A DNA stretch of 64,000 nt from Rhodamnia argentea (GCF_020921035.1 NC_063153.1:13640001-13704000), one strand, 5' to 3'. Counted from the stretch's first letter, positions 35,990 through 56,650 are shown. Notes: generated by a model from the letters alone, not told the origin. A program made the numbers and translations.

Positions 35990-36200
35990 TCTCCGGTGAG
36001 TCTTGGCAAGCCAATCCGCCACGTTGTTAGCCTCATGCCGGGTGTATGACGCGGTCATCAACTTGAGCTGGACCAAAAGTGAGCTGTATTCATCGGATAG
36101 TGATCCGAAAGCCCATGGGCCATCTTCGAGTTTAGCCGAGAAAGAAATAATAGATATGTTGTCATTGAGGATCTCAATGCCCTAAACACCTTGTATGACC
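35990..36200 (-). pseudogene. LINE RNase H-domain fragment
   Basis: The minus strand reads an open segment (G-I-E-I-L-N-D-N, then S-A-K-L-E-D-G-P-W-A-F-G) ending in R-H-E-A-N-N-V-A-D-W-L-A-K, the hallmark end of the RNase H-like domain of plant LINEs. Upstream on that strand it runs straight into the long CT/GA repeat, which breaks the frame. The same neighbourhood recurs at 41880-42110 ('gagctacattggact', 'gtgattgtgcaagttaagat'). Confidence 0.6.
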
Positions 36201-36215
36201 ACACTTGAAGTCCAG

Positions 36216-36218
<3 letters not shown>

Positions 36219-36304
<86 letters not shown>
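36219..36304. repeat. Long (CT)n microsatellite, about 43 units
   Basis: 86 bp of pure CT. It generates artificial Ser-Leu and Glu-Arg repeat reading frames on both strands; these are not genes. Confidence 0.98.
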
Positions 36305-36306
<2 letters not shown>

Positions 36307-36600
36307 CTTCTTCGGACTTCAAATGGCTTGCAGCACCCCGAGGGTTTCCAACTCAAGCACAGATCCGACCTTCTCCTTGACCGTGAAGCCATGATTATAT
36401 ATCCTTTGTGCATCTCAGCATATTCCCGCCACAGATCTATCTCAATTTGTAGCCTGATCCAAGTCGTCCCGAGTACGAAAGTCACCATTTTCTTTCCTTG
36501 GGTGATACCTCGTACTAATAGCGGCAGCTATAAAAGAATTAGGCATTCAACGCTAAACGAGTAAACCTTGAGTCAGAGCAATACCCTCTTCTTTTTGCAA

Positions 36601-37176
36601 AATTACCAAAAATGTTTTGAACCTATCTCACTTATGTCAATTTAGTCCTAAACAATTCAATTATGCCAATTAAACCCTAAATCTTTTCACGATTTACTAA
36701 TTGAGTCCACCCAGTCAATTTTGGAATGAAATTGCTGACATAGACGACAACCGCCCTACATGGACAATTTTTTATAATATGTTAATAATGTTTTGATTTT
36801 TTTCATAATTTTTTGGTTTTTTATTTTATTTTATTTTCTCTCCTTTCATTTATTTTGTTTACCAAAGTACCAGCAAGGGTCGCCAGCCACAGGTGAGGCT
36901 TGGCCTCGCTTGATTGTGGCCGTTGAGGGCAACCTCGCGCAACCCTCTTCGCCATTGCCGGTGGTCAGCCATTGCATGAGACAGGCCACCCGTAACAAGG
37001 AAAACAAAAACAAAAAAAAATTCGTAAGAACTTTAAACAGTTGTGCATGTCAGTGCTGGCATGCCGTGTACGACCGGCGCGGACAAACGTGAAACTGTTT
37101 AGGAATTAATTGACACAATTAAAAGATTTAATATTAAAATGATATAAGTGTAATGGGTATAAGAATTTTTAGGTAA
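36601..37176. mobile_element. MITE-like TIR element with GC-rich core
   Basis: Left end ('aattaccaaaaatgttttga', then 'cacttatgtcaatttagtcc') mirrors the right end ('gatataagtgtaatgggtat', then 'aatttttaggtaactt'). Same family as 28667-29366. The core at 36870-36990 is GC-rich and yields a spurious 99-codon ORF. No transposase. Confidence 0.6.
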
Positions 37177-37674
37177 CTTCTTTCTTACTTGTCCTCATCG
37201 GGTCGCTGGGCTTCCTATGGGGGCTAAGCTCAATCCCAAGAGGATCGAATCGACCAATCACACGGACAAAAAAGTTATAAGATGTAGCCAAAGTGCGATA
37301 GAAATGGTCCAGGCCCTCTGCCATTCCACGGCCAACAGGCTAAAAGGCTCGCATGTGGCAGTCAAGATATTGCCAAAATGGCCTTGTATAAAAGGATCAC
37401 TGAAAGAGAAACTTGGTATTGTCCTACTTCTTGTCTATTGGCCCCGTACATTTCTTGTGTACTGGGGACTGAGTGCCAAGTTGATAACGGCATTGTCAAT
37501 GTTAACCTTTTCTTTTGAAGCCCATCACATGAGCTGTCTCCCTCGTTCAAATAACAGTTGTAGATATTTGCCAGCAATCACGACGAGAATTATAGCGTAG
37601 AATTTGAGAGATAACGTTGATAGGAATCATGAAACTAATATATAAATATAAATATAAATGTGCACATGCGAATA

Positions 37675-37686
37675 TACATACATACA

Positions 37687-37716
<30 letters not shown>
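37675..37716. repeat. (CATA)n microsatellite
   Basis: About ten CATA tetranucleotides in a row. Confidence 0.97.
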
Positions 37717-37717
<1 letters not shown>

Positions 37718-39009
37718 GACCGAAAAAACAAGAGTATAGTTAATGCTATATGTAAATCAACTTTACGGTGTCCAAATTTCACTGCATTAAACATTCATTT
37801 GCTTGGTTGTACTATTTGTTTAAAACAATGATCATCAAATTATCCGATAACCTGCCGATAACTTACCAACATATTTGTAAAAATTCTAACTTATTATAGT
37901 GTGCAAATTAACACTTTAATCTTTTTTCGTCTTTTTACCAACTTTTATCTGTATTTTATTACCAATAAGTTGAGCTTACCAACTCTTATATGAGTCCGCG
38001 GATCCTCGTTCGAGCTACTTAGTTATTAAATTCTTTATTGATTAAATTACCAAATAGTTTTGGGCTATCAACTTTTGCTTGAATTATTTATTTTTGCAAT
38101 TTTTTAACTTCTCTTATTATTTATGAACTTGTTTTTATCTTTCTCTTTTTCTCTTTTGCTAACCCAGGGACACGAACATAGAGTTCCAGTTATCTAAAGG
38201 CTCATGAAACACCACGCAATTAGCCCCACGAACTGGAAAAGTGCAAACGTTGGACTCATATTGGTAGCTCCGATCTAAAACAATTTATACTCAGTTGGTG
38301 GGATTCAAAAATATGATCTCCCACTCCTAAGCCGAGTTCATCAAACGCCTTAACTTCATCAATGGTTATATGGATTTAGCACATTTTCTCCCATTAGATC
38401 ATTGACTAGTTTGATTTATCAACCCTCATTTAAATTGCTTATTTATCTTAATGTAGCATGTTTCCTATTGTGTCACGAGCCCATCAAATCTACCAATTTT
38501 TTTTTCCCAGAAATCACCGACCTTAATTGCAGTAGATACTAACTTTTTTTTCCCTTTTTTCTCGTAATCTTTTCTCCAATTAACTTTCCAACTTTTACAA
38601 TATCAAATCTCACTTGAATTAGTTATTAAGGTTCATTTTATTTTATTTTTAAATTACTAACTTTTTCTTTTATCTTTGCTTATCTTATTTTCTAACAACT
38701 TTTATTTACCTTTTTTACCAATGCCTTAAATTTACGACCATCATATGAAAGTATCAATTTCCACTCGAGTGACTTAACAATTTTTCTCCGATTGAGTTAC
38801 CATCTTTTGCTTTACCTACTTTTGGTTTATTCTGGCCCTTAAATTTACCTTCAAATTTATGAACCTTCATTCTCTCTAGCCTTTTTAGGCACCCCAGTTA
38901 AATAGTATTTATAAACTGCAAAATGCTGATATGTGACTGGTTGAAAGCTTGATTTCCACTTTAATGACATGTCCCGTCGAATCATATCACTATAATGTAA
39001 CAATCATTT

Positions 39010-39245
39010 TTCCTAGGCAATTAGTGGACGAAATATCTGGACTCCCTATTCTCAAAGGAGTTTGCAGCAGCCAGTCGAAAGTGCTCGAAAACCTGCGATG
39101 TTCCTCTGACCAAAAAAAAAAAAAAAAGAAGGACCTGCGATGTTCCAAATGTGTCCATGGCCCGAGGTTTTCAAAAGATGTTATTCGTTCCGTCAGGCAT
39201 AAGATTTAACCACTACTCCAATATGGGCTAGTTGGTTGATGAGAT
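39010..39245 (-). pseudogene. 12-oxophytodienoate reductase exon-4 relic (copy 1)
   Basis: The minus strand retains recognisable OPR text: T-S-P-Y-W-S near 39210, then S-F-E-N-L-G-P-W-T-H and E-H-F-R-L-A-A-A-N-S, matching the 'ISSTS..SENW..SKPRALETSEIPKIVERFRRAAINS' part of the intact gene at 54143-54325. A stop, a poly-A insertion with a local duplication ('cctgcgatgttcc' twice at 39091-39145) and frameshifts disable it. Confidence 0.65.
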
Positions 39246-39649
39246 TGATGCACCTGTTGATAAACTAAACCCAATGAAAGTAGTCAATCAATGACAGCGT
39301 TAGAGCATAATCATCAACAAAGTATCAAAAATATATTCACAGGAACCATGTACAAAGCATAAGGCCAGCAAACCGATAAATGTGCAGACGTTTGACCTAT
39401 GGAGTAAGCTCCCAATCTCCCCCTCACACATCGTGTTGGTAACCTAGACTCTAATACCATTTACCATTTATTGGGAACACGGAGTCTGATACTGCTAATA
39501 GAGAGTTCAAATCAGAGCTCGTCAACATATCTAGTTGAATCCACATTCACTCAAATACTTAAACCAATAAGTTATGGGCATTCTAGGATATATTAACTGC
39601 TCCAAACCACATTAATTCTCCGACGTTGGACTTTTCTAACACAACTCAC

Positions 39650-40740
39650 ACGTACATCCTAATAGCTCCAACCTAAAATAATTTACACTCAGTTGGTGAT
39701 ATTTGAAAATATGACCTCCAATTCCTAGGTTGAGTTTATCAAACGCCTTGAATTTATCAACTGTTATACGAATTTATCGACATTTATTTGTAGTTTACTA
39801 GCTTTTCTCTCATTAGGTTGTCAACTACTTTTGATTTATCAACCCTCATTTAAATTTCCCATTTATCTTAATGTAGCATTTTTTCTGTTGCGTTACCAAC
39901 GCATTAAACTTAACAACCTTTTCCTTTTTCACAAATCACCTACCTTAATTGCACTTGATACTAACTTTTCTACTTTTTTTGGCAATTGTTTTTTCTCAAG
40001 TTAACTACCAACTTTTGCAATACCGATTCACACTTGAGTTAATCATTCACTTTCATTTATTTGTTTTAAATTACCAACTTTTCTTATTTTTGACCCCCAA
40101 AAAAAAATAATCTATTTTTTTTGGTCGGACAAAAAAACTAATCTTATTTGTTGACAAATTTTATTTACCTTTTACCAATGCCTTAAATTTATCAACTGTG
40201 ATATAAAAGTATCAAATTTCACTTGACCCAGTTACCAATTTTTTCCGATTTTTTTTGTTCAAAAAACATTTTTCTGATTGAGTTACCTTTTTTTTTTGGT
40301 CGAAGAGTTACCATCTTTTGCTTTACCAACTTTTGGTTTATTCTGGCCCCTAAATTTACCTTCAGATTTCTCACTTTAGACGCCGTAGCTAAATATTATA
40401 AACTGCAAAATGTTGATATGTGACTGCTCCATTGTCTGAGTTGAACTTTAATGACATAACCCGTCGAATCATATCACTAGAATGTAAACATTAATTTCCA
40501 CTGGGCAATTAATTTAGAAAATCTCTGGCCTCCCCAGCCTCCATGGAGTTCATAGCAGCCCGTCCAAGTTGCTCGACAACCTGCGACACGTCAAATGTGT
40601 CCATGGCCCGAGGTTTTGACAAGATGTCATTGGTCCCGTCAGGCATGAGATTTAACCACTTCTCCAATATGGACTAATCGATTGATAAGATTGATGTACC
40701 TGATGGTAGACTAAACCCAAAAAATGTTGTCAATCAATGA
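39650..40740 (-). repeat. Decayed OPR-associated repeat unit 2 (partial)
   Basis: Repeats the later part of unit 1: 'agctccaacctaaaataatttacactcagt' style text (39665 against 38270), the 'accaacttttggtttattct' block (40326 against 38818), and an OPR exon-4 relic at 40520-40710. The early block of unit 1 is missing. Confidence 0.65.
40520..40710 (-). pseudogene. OPR exon-4 relic (copy 2)
   Basis: Matches 39010-39245 closely ('gtgtccatggcccgaggttt', 'cgtcaggcatRagatttaac') and, more distantly, exon 4 of the intact OPR gene. It lacks the poly-A insertion seen in copy 1. Stops and frame changes remain. Confidence 0.6.
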
Positions 40741-41499
40741 CAGCTATAGAGCATAGTCATCAACAGTGTCAAGATATATAAATAGGAACCATGTACAAAG
40801 CATTTGTCTGAAAGCATAATTCGAGTATAACTTGTTTTCCAAACGCTCTCAGAACACAAACAGATTAATAGTAAAACCGAGGGAAAAAATGAGATTTTAC
40901 AGCTTTTTTCTCAATGAAAAATAAGAATTCAATTGAATACCCATTATAAAACTTTGCTTACACATTTACATGGTTGACTTTCGGAAGAATTCGGTTACAA
41001 AATCCAAACACACATGTGCAATCATGCAACAATGAAATGTGTAACTATCTTTTTACACGTATCTAATAAAAATCCCGAAAGATATTATCACCTAATCCCT
41101 AATTTTGAGCAATAGATTCTTTTTCTTATTCTTAGCAGTTGTTTGTAACTTTGTGGTCCAATTTGAGTACCGATACAAAGGTAGGGGCCACGGCTAGGTT
41201 TTTGGGACCAATATGTTGGTGAAAATATCTTCCATACTGTTGATACTTTTGAAAATTTCAGGACGAATTTTTTCCTCATAAAGTATGTAATTTATTTCCA
41301 ACAAAAAAGTATATAATTTCTTTTTTTTCCTTTTACCTTGAAATTACATGAACTCCTTCGTCATTAGGAAAAAAAAAATAAGTCTTGCTTTTGTTTACTT
41401 AATCATACATGACTGCTAAAACATTTAAATATTAGATAACGCTTTCCTCTTACAAAGACTATCGTATATGAATAATTTAAGTTGTCGAAAAACAAAGTT

Positions 41500-41501
<2 letters not shown>

Positions 41502-41546
<45 letters not shown>
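41502..41546. repeat. Compound (CA)n(TA)n microsatellite
   Basis: CACA run followed by TATA run, similar in type to 19680-19751. The surrounding 40740-42110 stretch holds no recognised gene; 41745-41900 resembles one end of the MITE family at 36601. Confidence 0.9.
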
Positions 41547-42119
41547 TTTACGTATGTGAGGAAAACTTTACTCGTGTGTTGGTGTGCGTAACACTTGAAT
41601 TGCAGTTTGCAAATGTCACGGCATCAAACGACTTAGTGGAAGCAAGAATACTACGCAGGAACATATTGGTTACAATGAAGGAAGGAATTGACCCTAGTCA
41701 AATTATATGGGAATAATATGTATACTTCTAGTTTCGTGACTAAATTTTATGGAAAATTACTCAATCAGTCCTATGCTTATTGCACATATGACAATTCAGC
41801 TCTAAACTTTTTAATTTTACCTATTTCGTTCGAAACCTGCCTAAAATTTTAATGTAGCCATTTTGATCAATTTTCGCTAGAAATCACCGATGTGAGGGTC
41901 CAATCATTGCCGGTCACACCTACATTAGCCGAAAACACGCGAGCGAGCTACATTGGACTCGATCATCCATAGTGTTTGGCTTAGCGAAGTGATTGTGCAA
42001 GTTAAGATCGGACATAGATGTCCTAATTTGCAACCTTATCCAAGACATCCCGAGTAGGCCCAATGAGTTATCTCTTGGCTTAGCACAACACCCTCTCCTT
42101 TCTAACTTGTGCTCGACCG

Positions 42120-44000
42120 ATAATGCTTCCTTTGCGTGCTAAGCTCAATCTATGTGGTTCGAATCGACCAACACTTTTGAACAAGAAGCTAGAAGATGTA
42201 GCCAAAATGCATTAAAAATGGTCCACTCCCTCTGCCGTACCACAATGGACAGGTTAAAAGGCTCATATGTGGCAGCCAAGATATTTCCAAAATGGTCTTG
42301 TCAGAGATCACTGAAAGAGAAACTTCATATGGTCCTTCTTCTGGCTTTTGGGCCACATACATTTGTTTTATAGGGGGGACCAAAGGTGAACTGATAACGG
42401 CATTGTTAACCTTTTCTTTCTAAAGCCCATTATAATTTAAAGGTCAGGCTTGTGGCCTAAAATTTGAGGGAGAATGTTGACAGAAATCCTAAAATTGAAA
42501 GATGTATAACGTAGAAAAGAAGAAAAAAGAAAGAGTCCTCGTTGAAGAATATATGTAAATCAACTTCTTCGTGTCCGAAAAAAAAAAACGAAACTATTTA
42601 GGTGATTTTACTAGTCCGTATAAAAAGCAATGATCATTAGATTATTTGGTAAGGTAACTTACCGCCGCATTAATAAAATGTCCAAATGTTAAGAGTTTGC
42701 TAATAACCAAATTTTTTTAATCTTTTACTGACTTTATTTGTTTTTTTTTTACCAATAATTAAAATTTGCCAACTCACTTGTGAATTTACTGATCTTTATT
42801 TGATCGACGTGTCAATTTTTTTTAATTAAATTACCAACTAATTTTGAGTTATCAACTCTCATTTGAGTAATTATCCAACATTTATTTTACTTTATAATAT
42901 ATTAATTGTTGTTATTGTTTATCGACTTATTTATCCATCTTTTTTTCTTTTGATAACCCAGGGGCCCAAGCATGAAAATTTGAATTCCTAAAGACTCATG
43001 AAGCATCATGCAATAAGCCTTACAAATCGGTTAAGTGCAGGCCAGTTCACTCCGGCTTAAAATAGTCTGTACGCCATTGGTGGGATTTGAACATGCAACC
43101 ACCAATTTGTAAACTATAAATATCAAGCATTTAAATTTATCAACCCTTATATGAATTTACCAACATTTATTTTGTCACTTACTAGCTTTTCTCTCATTAA
43201 CTTATCAACTAATTTTGGTTACCAACCTTCGTTTAAGTTGTTTATTTATTTTAATTAAGCAACTTTTTCTTTTGACTTACAAAACTAATAAATTTACGTA
43301 CTTTTTTAGGAAATCATCGACCTTCATCGAAGTGGATGCTAACTTTTCTCCGATTAAATTACCAAATTTTAGGTTCTCAACTTTTGAGATAGTTATCAAC
43401 ATTTGTTTATTTTTTTATTAAATTACCAACTTCTCTTATATCCGACAAAACAAATTTTCTTATTTTTTTAATAAATTTTATTTACCATTCTTACCGATGC
43501 CTTTAATCGAGCAACTATAATACAAGAGCATTAACAGCATGTTACTTGAGTGACTTACCAACTATAATCTCAGTAAGTTACTTTTTTTGATTTCTGAGAC
43601 TTTTTCTTCTTGCTTTAATTTAGCTTTAATTTTTTCTTGCTTCATTTTCTCTAACCTCTGCACACACCGCGTTTAAATAAAATTCATGAACTTCATAACG
43701 TTGACAATGTGACTGCTCCTAAGTTCGATTTCCACTTTAATGACATAACCATCGGATCACATCACTAGATTGTGACAATCAATTTTTCCTTAGTGAAGGC
43801 AATAAATGGAGAAAATATGTGGACTCACAAGCTCGAATGGAGCTTATAGCAGCCTGCCGAAATTGCTCACAACCTTCGATATTCCAAATGTGTCCATCAC
43901 TCGAGGTTTAGAAAAGATGTTTGGTTGATGAGATTGAAGTACCCCCATTGGGTTGATAGATTAAATCAAAGAAATTGTCAATCAATGACAACTTCAGAGC
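42120..44000 (-). repeat. Decayed OPR-associated repeat unit 3
   Basis: Repeats the organisation of unit 1: the 'gctaagctcaatct' block (42135-42370), AT-rich 'accaactttt' text (42640-43620) and an OPR exon-4 relic (43810-43960). It abuts the left arm of the OPR inverted repeat. ORFs of 64-73 codons in the first block occur in both units but are not conserved as protein. Confidence 0.65.
43810..43960 (-). pseudogene. OPR exon-4 relic (copy 3)
   Basis: Shares 'ccaaatgtgtccatc', 'cgaggttt' and 'tggttgatgagattga' with copies 1 and 2 but has lost the middle part of the exon. Non-functional. Confidence 0.55.
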
Positions 44001-44329
44001 ATAATCACCGACCAAATATCAAGATATTTAGATAGGAACCATGTTCGGAGCATGAGTGTGATTGTGCCTAGCATTTGTTAAGCCATAACTCACTTGCTTT
44101 TTCATTTTTTATTTAACTATTTGTAGAGCTTTATATTAGCCCTTAGACCTTAGGTTCGTTTTTCGTCCTGTAAAGAATTTGATTTCGGATTTATAAAACT
44201 AATTCGATATTGGGCTGAACCGAACATCTTGTTTAAGAATTTTTTTTTTATTTTCTTATTTATTATGATATGACGGATAAGTGTACCGATGAGGAAAATA
44301 AGAATCCCCACCGGATAAAACATATTAAA

Positions 44330-49975
<5,646 letters not shown>

Positions 49976-50110
49976 CAAGTATCTAGTCACTTTCTCGTAA
50001 CCATTTGATTCTACTCAATGTAATTTCTATTAAACTCCTTCTTCGAAGCACATGAGCGTGATGATTAAATAAATTGAATATTTTCAATATCACGTGCTAT
50101 CAAAATTGAA

Positions 50111-52140
50111 ATGAATGTCGACAAAAAAAAAAACAAAACAACTTAAATCACGTCTCCGCCATCTGCGTTAACTAACTAGAAATTGATGTTTGCCCTCATA
50201 TTTAGTTTCCACCGAACATTGAGCACTTACATTAATGGTTAAAACAAAACTCAACGAAGGATTCCAAACCGGGGCCATCTTGAGCCATCTCGACGTATGC
50301 TCTATTTGAATAGATCATAACATTTCCGTCCTTGTAAAAGTATACGAGAAGCAGAAATCGAACAAGAGAGCCTGTACTAGGAACTCGTTGTTGAGTGCAC
50401 TTGTGAGTGATGTGACAAAAAGAAATCTCACACTAGACGTCTAGAGCTACAAGAAACAAATAATGCATGAGCCATTGATAACCCAATGGTTTAAGTTTTT
50501 TTAGTGAAAGTAGGTCCGACCAAATTGTTACTGAGCTCAAGTTATGGTCTATCTCTCCGTTATGGTGTTGGTATACAATTCTTAACCCCACAATCTTTTA
50601 AGAGTTCTTCGGATACAAAAGTTACTGTCCAAGTCCTGTAATGTAAGAGGCACAATAATTTTGAATGGGCAATGTATCATTAGGTTCGGCAAATTGCTTT
50701 GCGGCTGAGAGTTTCGTCACAATGTCGCTCCTCGAACTAGAACTAAGTAGGTCGAAGAGGTGATGTTCAAATTAGGGAGAGACAATTTCCTTTCTATGTA
50801 ATCTCAATTCCGTGCAATGTATATTTTCTCACATTTAGACTCTTGTAGTTTCATTACTGTGTCTAAAAAGCCATTCGCACACTTTGTGCTGGAGTCAAGA
50901 ATCGCGGAACGATCTTGGTCAATCTCTAATCGTTAAAGCTTGGCAACGAATCCCCTAGATTTGAGGAGACCATGGGTAAAAGACGTGTTTGTACTGGTTG
51001 ATTGGATATTCAAGTTGAGATTTGTTGGTAAAGAAGAATACTAAACTTGGATTAAGGGGTAGCTGGCCTAATATGCAAGAGACTCACGGATGATTGGAAG
51101 AACGTTGAGTGCACATGTGAGTCGACCGAAGGGAAAAAAAATTCTACATTGGACGTCTAGAGCTATAAGAAGAAATTGAGAAGAGTTAGTTCGTTAAGTG
51201 CACATGTGAGTCGACTGAAAGAAAAAAAAAATCTACATTGGACGTCTAGAGCTATAAGAAGAAATTGAGAAGAGTTAATCCACCCGAAATTCAATGATAT
51301 AAGAAGAAATTGACTAGGCGAGGGTGCCACGGCCCTCGCCGGCCCTAAATCCAAATAAAAAATTATAAAATTATAAAAAAAAATTAACATAAATTATTAA
51401 AACATTATTAAAAATATTTACGTCGGCGCTGGTTGCGTCACATGGGAAAGCTGGTGTCCATGTCAACGATGGATATACTCAATTGGCAAAACATAAAAAA
51501 TGTTTAGTACTTAATTGGCACAAATACAATAGATTTAGGAATCTTCTAATAATTTTTCAATTATAATGAACATGAATTAGGGATGTTTGCTATTCCACTC
51601 TTTTAGCTCCTAGTAAACAAATTCGGCCAGTTCTTGACAAAAAAAAACATGGCCGATAGATTAGACCACTTATTGACGACAGAAAATTAAGCAATTGTTT
51701 CCCTTGTTAAAAGAAAAGGGATTGATTTTCTCAAATAAGCTCGAGTAAGAAAAGAGTTTTAGTCCCTCTTATTCCTATTTCCATCCAATTTTTTTTTCCT
51801 TACCCATAATATATTTTTAATGTACTTCATCTCGTCTTATTTTCCTCCATCTCTTATTTGAAATCAGATTTTTGATTGATGGATTACAAATATGGATATT
51901 CTTCAGATTTAGTTTCGGTTAAGTTCCCATGTGGGTAATGTTCGTACTTATGACTCATCGGTGACAGACTTGGTTGGAGGAGAACACAGGTCATCCCTTT
52001 GACTTCTCCGGTATATCATAGGATCAAAATCGAAAGGGTTTATATTAAGATCTTATGATTGATGGGTTACAAATATTGACAGCATCCGTGTTACTTTTAG
52101 TTAAGCTAGCATATGGGCGATATGCAAATCCATAAATCGA
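50111..52140. other. Gene-free region downstream of the intact OPR gene
   Basis: Contains LTR-like text at 50390-50560 ('ctcacactagacgtctagag'), the 89-bp tandem duplication at 51104-51280, a short GC-rich core at 51310-51345 and one MITE-like end at 51470-51550. No coding sequence recognised. Confidence 0.5.
51104..51280. repeat. 89-bp direct tandem duplication
   Basis: Unit 1 (51104-51192) and unit 2 (51193-51280) both read 'gttRagtgcacatgtgagtc' to 'gaaattgagaagagtta' with few differences. A related single copy of the middle part lies near 50390-50450. Confidence 0.85.
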
Positions 52141-52857
52141 TAGTCAGAGGACCTGTCGGAGGAAGAAGGAAATGACAGCCCAAAAAAATGAGTCATATTT
52201 TCTCCATCACTGGTCGAAGGGAACATTCTTAAAGTCGCATTTGGGTACGTTTTTAGAATGTCAATTATATGTCCGATTATGTCGAAGAAAGAGATGAGTT
52301 TGCAGCAGGAATCTGAGCGTGTTGAGCTCGTCCAAGCGGTGATCAAAGATGATCACGTGCGGTGTGGGATATCGGTACCAGCAGAGAAGAAGCCAAATTC
52401 TTGATGGGCTCTCTTCAAAATATCACCTAGGCCCACAGTGGTCGGTTCGCGAATGGTGTACCCGATTGGATCGCTAAGGCCCGGTGAATGAATTCTCTAT
52501 CCTCTCCGGCCCTCCCAACTTTTTTGGGATTTACTTTGTTTGGATGCTCTGTTGGAGGGTATTTTGTTTAAGAACTCTTTAAGTTTTCAATAATATCGTC
52601 ATGTTTTTGCCCCAAAAAATAAAATAAAATTGGATGTCCGATTAGAGAAAGCTTTCTTTGATCGAAAATGGGGGAAACGCAGTTCCAACGAACTTAGTGA
52701 ATCCAGACGATGCATTTTTGCATGAAATGGAAATTCCAACCCTAGATTTTTTCAACAAATACAATGTAAAAAAGAAGTATAAATAACACAACAAATGCCC
52801 TTGAAATTTCACCCCTTTGCTTTCCTCGTTCATATGCTTAATACGGATGTAGTTCTC

Positions 52858-55026
<2,169 letters not shown>

Positions 55027-55287
55027 TGCAAGTTCTGGTTCCAAGGAAACAAATGAAGAGACCGACAAATTTTAGAGAATCGCGTTTATGAAAGCCAGGA
55101 GATGCTTTGATGACGGGTTGATGGCTCATGCGGCGACTCGGGTTTCCTTTGGATCGCTGGATCACCAAAGTTAAGCCTTTTCTCTATGTGATCATGTAGA
55201 GAGAGGAGATGATCGAGAGGGAGAGGATTTGGGTAGGAATGCTTTGTATTTCTTTTGTGGATGATAAAATGAGAAGGAAGACTCCAC

Positions 55288-55297
55288 TTTATATAGG
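55288..55297 (-). promoter_or_regulatory. TATA box of the OPR gene
   Basis: The minus strand reads CTATATAAAG about 265 bases upstream of the start codon, implying a leader of roughly 230 bases. The leader holds a short upstream ATG (near 55130) in another frame. Confidence 0.6.
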
Positions 55298-55299
55298 AG

Positions 55300-55765
55300 A
55301 GGGCCTCGAATTACAACCGTAGATCTCACTCTCATCTAATGGCTAAGATTTCATCTACTAACTCCCCTACCACCGACATTAAATAGGAAGGTTCCGGAAC
55401 CTTGCCAAATTACCGACTCGCCCCTCCCTAAAAACCTTCTAGAATATTATAGAAAACTAGTACAAAACCTAGACAAACCCTAGGGGATCCAGACACTGCA
55501 AGTCTTGGAGCATCTCTCAGCCATCTGTACGACTGGTTGGGGCACGAAAACGTGGGCCCATGTCATTCGCCCCCACCCATTCAAGCGTCGTCCTCGGTGT
55601 TCTTGCCTTGGGGCGTTTCTTCACGACGGAGTTTTTCTTTTGGCCGCCCTCATCCTTCTCCTAGATCGTTGGCTTCTTCTGGCTTTTGTTTTTACATCTG
55701 CAAGAGCTATTCTTCTTTGGCTTCGGGACGTGGGGTTTCTTCGGTGCTTGGACCACTTCATGAGT
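55300..55765. other. Upstream region of the OPR gene; no gene seen
   Basis: Presumed promoter and intergenic DNA. Two overlapping ORFs at 55505-55777 and 55537-55770 in different frames show no domain; neither is supported. Confidence 0.5.
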
Positions 55766-56478
55766 GTTGACACCTAATTTTTAATCGGTTTTTCTTCACA
55801 AAAATTTTGAAAAATCCATAAAATTTCATAAAATTTCAAAATCAATTTTGGAAGCCTTGGCCAAGCCTAAGGATCCATTTTTGAACCAAAAATATTTTCG
55901 GTATTTTTCACATTTTTTTTTATTTTTTTGTATATAAAAATACCCAAAATTACAAAAAAAAAAAACAAATAGTATTTTAGGCCTAAAAAATATGGTAAAA
56001 TATCCAATATTTTTATTTTAATTCCCTCTTCATTTTGGTCTTTGAAAAATTGGAAAATTCAATTTGGGGATGCATGAATCTTCACAAACGTAAACCCAAA
56101 TTGAGAAAAAAAAATCATTTGAGGCCTTTCTATTGTTTTTCTTACTTTGAGTCAGTTATGACATTTAATTCTTACACCTTTAATTGCATTCTAGTCCAAT
56201 CAATTTCTATTTTTGAGCAGATTGCAAATTGTGCTTATTTGCATTTCCGATATAATCCACGATTTTCAATTAGTGTCAAATTGATCCTTTTAAAGGTGAA
56301 CCCATGCACATGTGAACGTTGACCCATAGGTTTTTCAGCATTATAAACACGTTGGAGTGGTCGGATTGACACAAATCGATCATTAAAAGCCCTAATTGAA
56401 CACATTTTGCATTCGGGATAAATTTGAAATTTGGGATTTTTTCCACAAAATTGAACCGATTTGATTCGAAGTTGACAT
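55766..56478 (+). mobile_element. 5' part of a Gypsy LTR, cut by a second LTR
   Basis: Starts TGTTGACACCTAATTTTTAATCG and follows the reverse complement of 6906 to about 6195 block by block (the 'gaagccttggccaagcYtaa' and 'aattccctcttcattttggY' landmarks). It stops exactly where the next LTR begins at 56479, so the younger element probably inserted into it. Confidence 0.7.
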
Positions 56479-56650
56479 TTGTTGACGCCTAAATTTTGAT
56501 TAATCTATTTTTTGCATAAAAATTATAAAAAATCATCTCACATATTTATTTTTAGCGTACATTGCATTGGCATATAATCGGGCAAGCGGAACACTTAATT
56601 TAGCATGCGTCTAGACTAGGCACGGGATGGAAAAATACACCGAGAAGATT

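Larger units (their letters stand above)
37200..39290 (-). repeat. Decayed OPR-associated repeat unit 1
   Basis: First of three diverged units. It begins with a block (37217-37440, 'gctaagctcaatcc', 'caaaatggccttgtataaaa') repeated at 42135-42370, continues with AT-rich text full of 'taccaactttt' phrases (37860-38900), and ends with an OPR exon-4 relic (39010-39245, minus). No intact gene. A TACA microsatellite sits at 37675-37716. Confidence 0.65.

Noticed and set aside
36195..36564. Ser-Leu and Glu-Arg repeat proteins on both strands
   Set aside because: They are translations of the CT microsatellite at 36219-36304 in different frames; no flanking domain.
37217..37600. 127-codon ORF, partly similar to 42152-42373
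   Set aside because: The similarity is at DNA level in a repeat unit; frames diverge and no domain is recognisable.
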